Shown here piece by piece: positions 37,601 through 46,600 of a stretch of DNA of 64,000 nucleotides. The notes under the pieces are model-generated. The model did not search any database, was not told where the DNA came from, and worked only from the letters and a program-made list of their open reading frames with translations. Both the position numbers and the translations under genes were made by a program. Numbering within the stretch: position 1 is the first letter of the stretch; each line of letters opens with the position of its first letter. This DNA is from Trissonchulus latispiculum (taxonomy: Eukaryota > Nematoda > Enoplea > Enoplida > Ironidae), in the NCBI GenBank assembly GCA_030248195.1, contig JASAND010020324.1:30475-94474 (forward strand), in the 5' to 3' direction.

Positions 37601-40600
37601 ATATGCAGTGCGACCAGCTCTATTCGATCGTGGAAACAAAACTTTTATTGCGGTAAAAATTGGTCAAAAAACAAAAAATTTTAGATTTTCCGGGAATGAA
37701 ATCCGGAATTTCGGATTTTAAGGATTTTCGAAATCTAGAATTCCTGAGGATTCTAAAAATATACAGATTGTAGGTCTTTACTTCAAGGGTTAATCTGCTA
37801 CAAACGCCCAAAGTTTGTACACACATTTTTTGGTCATACTATAGTAGCTTGAGCCAGGGAACGTATGCCTGACCTGATCAGACCCTTTTTGGTCCACAAA
37901 GCTGATTTTTTTAGAAAAGGGTGGGGTACAAACCAATTGGAATATTAAATGTTTTTGCAATTTTTGAATCAGTTGCCATCTATACTATATCCTGTTCAAC
38001 GGATTGTACCAAATTTATCAAAGTTCTTTGCTTAAAGGTTGAGATTTAATCCAAAAATATTTTTGCGAAACTATGATTTAATTGTTTGAATACAGATTTT
38101 TAAAAAACTAGCAACGGATTCGCGGAATTTCTGTCAGAATGTAAATACCACTACTTCGCATTTTTTAGTTTACGCTAAAAACTTCTTCAGTCGTGATAAT
38201 TATTCCAATGTTGCACAAATCTTACCAAATGGGTTCCGAAGTCGGAAATAGCGAAACGAATGAATTTAAAGCATGTTGGTTTTATTACCAATTCTTAGAT
38301 ACTTTCATGGTTTCAGTATTCATTACAGCATATTTCAAGTTGGCGCAATTTAGACTGGTAATCTACTGGTGGCGGATTAGTTATTTTAGGAATTCACTGT
38401 TCCTTAATATTTCGTTAATTGTAGATTAGGCAGTAGTTGGTGGTAGTATTCGTGCTCATAGTCTTAATTCTTCTCGTGCTTGAAAACTTGAAGTTCGCGA
38501 TACAAATACAGCATCCAGTTATAGTAAATTAAATTTGTTCAATTTTTGCTCCTGTTCATGTTGAGTTTGATTTTGATAGCCTAATTGAACTTATACTAAT
38601 TTTGAAGGCTTTTGTTTGTGCTCATTGTTCTTTTGTTTGCTTCAGAAAGTAAGCCGATTCTCCGTGACACCGGTCCAGCCATCTGTGGTAGCTGAAGGCG
38701 TGGAAGAGGGAGCCGCGTCCCAGCCGTCAGCTGTTACTGAAGACATGTCATCCTGTTCTCTGCAGCAACCTCCTTCACTGCCTGTCAGTCGTCAGTCTTC
38801 GGTGCCTCCAAGCAGTGGAATGACGACCCCTGGTACGGGAGGTGCCATTTATGCTGCCCAGGCCGGGAAACAGCTGCCGGCTACCATAACCCATTCGGCT
38901 ACCGAACCCATACTAACGGCAATGGTGACGGATTCCTCTGGGTTACCTTCGCTTAGCAGGCCCCAGCTTGTGGGTGGAAGTGGCGGGGGCAGTGAACCGG
39001 GCAGCGCCTCTGCCTATCCGCCTCCTCCTTCATTATCGGGTGATCTGAATGTTCTGGATCAACAGTTACATCGAATCATCGGTGTCAGTGTGGTGGCACC
39101 CCCTCCAGTTGTTTCATCCACTCTTGTCCCCGGGACCGGTGCCGCCCAAGAGAGTACCGGTCGACCCAGTGGAATGGACAGTGTGGCCGGTAGTATACCA
39201 CCCACTCCGTCCCTGAATTCGGGCAAGCATCACACCATTCAAGATCTGCAGGCAAAGTTGCAGGCACTCTCTAGACAACAGGCGGAAGGTCAGGGCGTGC
39301 CCAGCGTGTGTATGGTCGAACAGGGTAGTGCTGTCAGTCAGACCGATTTCGACGAAGGTGCTCTGGGAGGAACGTATCAAGAAGCGGCACAAGGATCAAT
39401 GGAACCACCTCCCACTCTAAGTGTATCGCCGGCATCAGCCGGAATGCCTCCTCAAGCTGTGGAAAAGGCGGTTTCTTCTGTTTCAGTGACTGGTGGCTCT
39501 GGTGGCTCTGGAGGCACCCCTAGGGCCGCTCCGATGGTAACCCAGGATATTGCTGAATTGGCCAAGGAACTGGAGCGAATCATTGATCAGCCTTCAGGAA
39601 CAGTTAGTGCAGCTGAATCAGGCTCGACTGGAGTAGTAGACGGAAGTTCTCGGAAGAAGTCCAGTCGAGCTACTACAGGGGTTCCTGTCTCATCCGGGGT
39701 TACGACTGAAGAGCATTTCGTGACGCCAACTCCCGGAACCATTGGGCTCCCCACAGTGGTGGAAGGAGTTCCTGTGACTTCACCATCGCAGGTTCCGCCT
39801 GCACGAGGCTCCAGTCCAGCTGGCATAGTGCTTCCTGCTGCTGGAAGTAATGAAGTGAGTGTTGCCGTTTTGTCTAATTTTAGTATTGAATTTACATTAG
39901 TTATTTTGTCTGGCTTTTCGAGAATAATTTCTGTAGAAGTGAAATCTGAGGGCTCGATTCTCTCGCATTAGGCTTTGCTTGAAAATGCGAATAACATGCT
40001 CCCGAAACCGTCTTGTTTCGCTGAATTTGCCATGTCCGCTCCGCCGCCGAAATCGCCCCTTCCAGTGGGTTTATTTTACTGGGCCCCCCCCCCACTTTTT
40101 TGGGCCCCCCACCTACCCTAAGGTGCCCAGCAATTGCCAAATTTTTAGGATTTTTGGTCAAAATTTTCTTAATTTTTTCGGCTTTGCCGGAAATTTTTGA
40201 TCAAAAATCGCCTTTTTTGTGCTAAAACTTGATTTTTGAGCACTTTTTTATCCCCCCCACTTATTTTTGCCTAAAATAAACCCAGTTCCAGAATTTTTAT
40301 TCCCCGCTTTTTGCCTAAAATTGTCCAATTTTTAAAAATCATCGGGGTTCGCTTGTCTGTTGAAGCCTAAATACAAGGCTTTTTGAAACAATTTTGTAAT
40401 CTTTCGCGGGTCTCCGTGTAAACTATGTCAAAAATAGTAAATTTTGGCTTTTCTTCGCATTCCTGCCCACGGGTTGCCCCCGCCCAAATTCTTAAAACTA
40501 CCCTGTTAACTAATTTTAACCACCTAAATGGAAAAATGTGTTGTAAATAATGTATTTGTGAAACGATTAAAATCCTAGTTTCCGAATACTGTTTGCTTCT

Positions 40601-43600
40601 AGAGGAAGGCTCAAATCTAGTAGTGGGCCTCTTTGGGGAGAAGTCATGTTTGTGAGTGGGGTGATCCAACCTCATTGTAAGAAAGGCCAGATTACGTGAA
40701 ATTCCCTTATTGACTCGATTAGCTATAAAATTTAATGTGATGATTAGGTTTAGGAATACTAGTATGCACAAAGGTCTGTCTGCACGGTGATTCATTTTTA
40801 CGTTTGGTTTTTCGCGCACTAACTTTCACAAAACTTGAAAAGAGATGTTAGCAGTGGAGACCTGTGGCGGAGATTAGAGATTCTGAGTACAAATCTGAAA
40901 TCAGTTACATATGGTTTTCCGTTCAGTGCGTGCGCTGAACTAACACATCGGATGAATTAGTTGATTTCAAATTTATTCAGTGTTCCGGAAAACTCATATA
41001 TACAAAATATATTTCAGCAATATTCCTATCAAAACTGTTTTCCCCCACCTTATCATTGTCTTGAAACCTTTGGATATTTGATTTTAAAAAAAATTAGCTG
41101 GTTTAGTTTTAAATATCAGTGCATAAATACCGAATAAGGGGGAGGTCGTCGGGTACCAAATTTTGTAGTCACCGATTTCGGTCATTTTCGGGCATAATAT
41201 ACCCCCATATGTGTCCAAAAACAACACAAATTTTTAGAGTCCAAGGTCAATTCAGTTACGAGATATTGCAGTTCAAACCCCTACAATTTAGTATTTACGC
41301 TATTATGCCTTGCTGAGGGCTTCGAAGTCGCGGACACATAGAACACATAGGATGACAAGAGACTACGGCATGACAAATATATCAATTTAAACCCTCTACT
41401 TGTAGTATTTATTACTGCATTAATTACAATGACAAGCCAAGTAACGAGCAGAAACGGCGTTTGAGCGATTTGGTCAAGCTAATTCCGACTGTTATTTACT
41501 TCAAACTTTAAGTCGCTGTAACTTTCTCATACTGCTTTGTAGAGGCTTGCAAGGTGCAAGGTGCAACAAGATAAAATGTTCAGGAGGTCACGAGCTTTAA
41601 TTTGATATAAAATTTCGCTATATTAGAAAAATTTGAAATTTGACATTTTTTTGATTACAGGCCAACCGCCATGGAACTGAGGCATGCATCCACAGTTAAA
41701 CCCCAGCAATTGCAGTGAAACTTAGCACACATCTTCCTTTCATATGTGCAAATTGGCACACGGAATTTGGTTAGAATATCTCGGCTTTCACCTGGCTTAA
41801 GGTCCATTATCCTAAAATTTGAGACAATGACGTATTTTGAGACAAAACGCCAATGCGGTAACCAAAACTGTGAACTAGTCACAAGCAGCAGCATAGATTG
41901 CGCGTATGCAAATTGAACCTCTATTTGTGTACGGTGTTAATATCTATACGCGAAATCTGTGCAGTAAATGCTTAGTTCCGACCTTAACAAAACATTTCTT
42001 CTTGACACTTTTATAAGTCAGAATTCTGCAAAAACCGACTTCATGCAACTTTCAAAATTTCTAGAAAACCGATGAACTAACACAAAAACACCTCATATGG
42101 ATATTAACACGCTGCCTAGTCCAGATTAACATTATGCCATTTGCTCTTGCACAGCGCTCAAACTTTTGGTTACCGCGAAATTTTCCTACATTTTTTGTTT
42201 TCCTATGTTTAACACATGTCGGGGTCACCTTTGGAGGACTATTGTGAATGATAGGGAAAGTTTTGCAACAAACGCAACTGTCTTGTTTTGGGGACCCATG
42301 GGGGGTACAAAATAGTGAAAATGCGAAAAATCCAGAGATTGTCGAAAGTTCGCGACCATCCCTTAAGCAGAATCTTGCGAAACCTAGTTGCGTGTAGTTT
42401 CTCTTCCCTTGCAATATAAAATTTCTTATATTAATGCAAGTGTAACTGTACAGATTTAGCACATATTTATTAAAATTTAATCCCTTACCTTACTTCACCT
42501 CGTTTCTTTCCGTGTCAAACGCTAAATTTAGTAAAATTAGGTTGTGTGAGATGGCATCCTGTGCTTGCAGTTATGGTGCTTTGCATGCAATTTAATGAAA
42601 TTTTATTTAGTTTCGTTCGGGCTTACATTATTGCATGTTTTTAATTTTAACGTAAAGGAACCTGTAAAAGTTGCGATACTGCTTGCTCGTGGTTTATTAC
42701 CTCTAAATTTTGTTTAAATTAGCAAAATTTGCGAAACTTGTTAAATTTATTATATAATTTATTTATTTTCGAGAAAAACTCACAAAGCTATAACTACTAA
42801 TGTCCCTAAAATGTTCGCTTGAAGGCAATATTTTTCGCGAGAAAATTACCGAAATTCTGAAATTTCACGTTGGTCACTAACTATTCATTTTCCGTCTCGT
42901 AAGCGAATTTTGCCAAAACTAAACTTTCTTAATGTTTACTATTTTATTTATGAAAAATTTAGCTATTTATGAAAAAATGATTGATTTTGTCGCTTTTTTC
43001 CTGTGAACATTTCAAAAAAATTTGAGAATTTTCTCGTTGCATGTAACTGCAAGCAGAAGATGTTTTCTTGTAATTTTTGGTGTTTATGTAAAATTTTCTA
43101 ACAGTTCTGCACTTTTCCCATGCATTGTTTTTTCAGTTTACATAAGTTTAATATATACATAAGTTTTATTTTTGTCTATCCCTGGGTTTTGCTGTTGTGT
43201 TTTCAGTTTTCCTTGTTTTTCTTCTTGTTGTTTATAGGCTAGCTCTCAAATTTCCACCGGTACAGGCGGTTCCATTCAACGTAACGATGTAACGGCAGAT
43301 TATTTTCTGAAGAACATTCCGGTAACGGTCCCTCCTGGTGTCAGCATCGGGGGAGGTACCCTTTTACAGCCACCCCCACCGCCTGTCTATCGCCGCCAGC
43401 ATACCCTGCCTGGTTCTGCGTGTTCACCGCCAGGATCAATGCCAGATGTGCGAGGCGGGCGTCGGGTCTCTGACCTGGGCACCCTTGAATCCCTGGGAGC
43501 CGCTCTCCAAGATACGTTTCAGTGTAAACGACCACGCGGTGGCTCTGTGATTACCCTGGGCCTGAGCGGCGGCCTATCTGGCTCTATTCCTCCGCCGTTG

Positions 43601-46600
43601 GTGAGCGCTCCTCTTCCTACAGTGTCCGTTTCCAACCATCTACAGGCCCAATATCATCATATGGTTGGCTGCAGCACCAGTTCTGGAAGCCTTTTAACGC
43701 CCAGGCATAAGCTGAGATTTGTCAGCATGGCTGATAGCTTATCAGCCGTGGACACGGCAACGTATGCGTCGGTGGTGACTTCGACAGGGTCTGATCAGGG
43801 GCTCCTTCCTGCAACCTCACTTCGTGCCATTGTTGACCATCCGTCCACGGAATGCGACGATGGTTTGTTGATGAATGTTTTGCGACGTTCATCATGTACC
43901 CGGTCTACTCAGACGGCCCTAAATCGAAAGCTGAGCAGGCCACCGAATAGTCAGACTGATAGTCCAGATGTCGTTGTAGTGGATTCGAGGAACATGGATG
44001 GATGGACCCAGACCACTCCATCGGAATCTGCATTAACTGTTGACGAGGAGACTCCCTCCTCAACAGTGGATAAGAGTGAGTGTCGGACAATGTCAGCCCC
44101 GCCGCCGCGCCTTCGTGCTAAGAGCGTGCCTGACTGGCACAGTTCTCCATCTCTTCAGGAATCACTGGAGAGCTGTTCGGGATGTGGTGACGGTGACTAT
44201 GAATCAGCAAAAGACAGGGTTCAATCCTTAGCTTGCAGTTTTCAGGTTCAGGCCTCCCCCAGTATATGGCACCGAAGAATTCCTCGGGCTAGCCTTCGTA
44301 CAATTACCCCCTTGGACAGTATTGCGGATTCAGACGGGGGTCTAGAGGACGGGACAGGTGATCTGCCAGGACCATCTCCCTTTCTTTCGGAGGATGAAAC
44401 TGGCGGACTTGATGATACTTTGCCAGTTTTTGACGATGGATTTTCATCCTCCTCACAAAATGACTACTGTCTCTCGCCTCCGGTTAGTTGCTGGTCCTCG
44501 ATTTCTGGACCCCATGACGCTGTCAGTGAGTCTGTGACATGTCGACCCCTGCCGACAAGGGGTGGACTACCGATTCTTTTGGAACGTTGGACTTCCTGCT
44601 GTAATGAGGAGGACAGCCCCAGTGGTTCGCTTCAGTCAATCAGTAATTGTAATTTATCTGAATTTGCTCAATCCAATCGTCATTGTTCAACTGTGATATC
44701 TACTGATGAAATCAGTGGTGAGCCTTCCTGTGCCGCCACTGAAACTGGAACTGCTTTTTTCTGTTGTGAGGGTGCTACCTCCGTAATCCCTACCTCTCCC
44801 CATCCCCTGACTGGAGGACTCCATTCTTCTGACTCATATCTATGGTCCGTGGCTCCCTCTACCAAATCTGGGACAATGACCTCGTCTAGTTGGGCACTGG
44901 CGCAGTCCTTCTGTAGCATTTACAACAGTAATCATGTACGTCTATAATATAGGTTCAGCGTTACTTAGATTTTCCTTGGGTTTGTCTGAAATTTTTAAAG
45001 TACGTATGTTTGGACTCAACGCACCGCACAGTTATGTTAATACTGGCAATCTGTCCAGTTCTAGTTTGCTGCTTTTGTTAAAATTCCCCTTTACATCTTG
45101 TTGCTGCTTTTTGTTTTGGGAATTCCAGTCCCTGCGCATATATAAATGTTAAAGCGATTTCACCTTCGCGAGCACGAATTGCATTTTATTGCTTCTGCAT
45201 GTCACGGAAAATATTAAGTACATGAGTTTTTCTTCAATTGCTGCTCATATTTTCTATCGGTTTATTTTATCTTATCTTTTTTCACTAAAAGTTTTGTTTG
45301 AATTGTGGTTTTTCAATTGTGGTGAAATTGTTTCATTTTGCATGGATTCCGTTGGTTCGACATTGCTCTATCACTCGTCTCCATTTGTAGTCAGTTAATT
45401 GGATTAAATTTATTATTAATGTATATTCTATATCATGTTGGTACATGTAAATTGATTTCGTTTTTATAGATTTCTGAATATGATATAGAGGCCGTGAAAG
45501 ATCCAGAATTTATAATTTTATTAAAAAGGTGAGGATGATTCAATGATGAGTCAATGTATTTTAATTGTAAGCTTGATTATGGTTTGGCTTTTGATTTTTC
45601 GATGGTGATAATCTACTGCGGCGAGGGCTTTTTCTAGGCAAAAAAGCGGGGGTGGGGATTTGGGGGGAACCCCTCCCCCCACTAGTGGAACTCCCAGGCA
45701 AGCACGAAGGTTTCTCAGAACTGTTTTAGTAAAAGGACTGAGTCTGATTCTGATAAAATTTTCCCTTCCTAAAAGATTCCTCCCCTTCAAATGGGCTCAT
45801 TCTAGGGATATTTTCTTGGGGGGGGGGCTCCCAAAAGTCCGAGGGACAAGAAATTTTTGAGGAGGCAAACATTTTACTAAAAGTATGCTAAAAATAGCGC
45901 TATTTTTCTAGCATGCACTGTAAGCATTTTTTATCGCAAAATAAGCAGATTTAGTGGTAGAAAAAGGCAAATACAGTAAAAATTTCCGGCGAAGCTGGAA
46001 AATTTTTGAAAATTCTTGAATTTTGGGGGGGAGGTAGTTTTTGGACCCCTCCCCCCACTAGAATAAGCCCAGTTCAAGTAGCCTACATATGTTTTACAGC
46101 AGCGTCCTATCTTGATATTTCGTTTACAGTGGATTCTTCTCTTGCACTCGCAGACGTTTAGTTTGCAAGAGTACTAAAGTTGACATTAAGCATGCTCCCT
46201 CTTATAAGAGGAAAATCTATACTCTGCGCGCTATCGTGTGACCTCTCGCATTCGGCTTTTATGCTTGTGCGCTTAGCCTTGGAAAAGCAAATGTTGGGTT
46301 AACTGAGTAGTTGCAAGACTCGAGCTTTAGACGCAATGCAGGAGGCATGGCTATCCAATTAGTTTGAAAAAAGGGTGTTCAATTTGGAGGGGGGGGGGTC
46401 AGCCAAAGCGCGCACAGCATAGTTTTGCTTTGATATGAAGATGGGAAGCTGCAGTTTCTAATTGCTTTTATTCATCTGTGTAAGTTGTTTTTGTAGGCAT
46501 AGACGGGAAGTTGAAGAGCTTCGCCAGCGACATCAGTTGGAGCTGGAGTTGTATCGACAACAACGACTGTTAGCCAGGGTTCGAGCAGCGGCCACTAGTC

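Noticed and set aside
43905..44090. Antisense frames in the big WNK exons
   Set aside because: Shadows of the coding strand.
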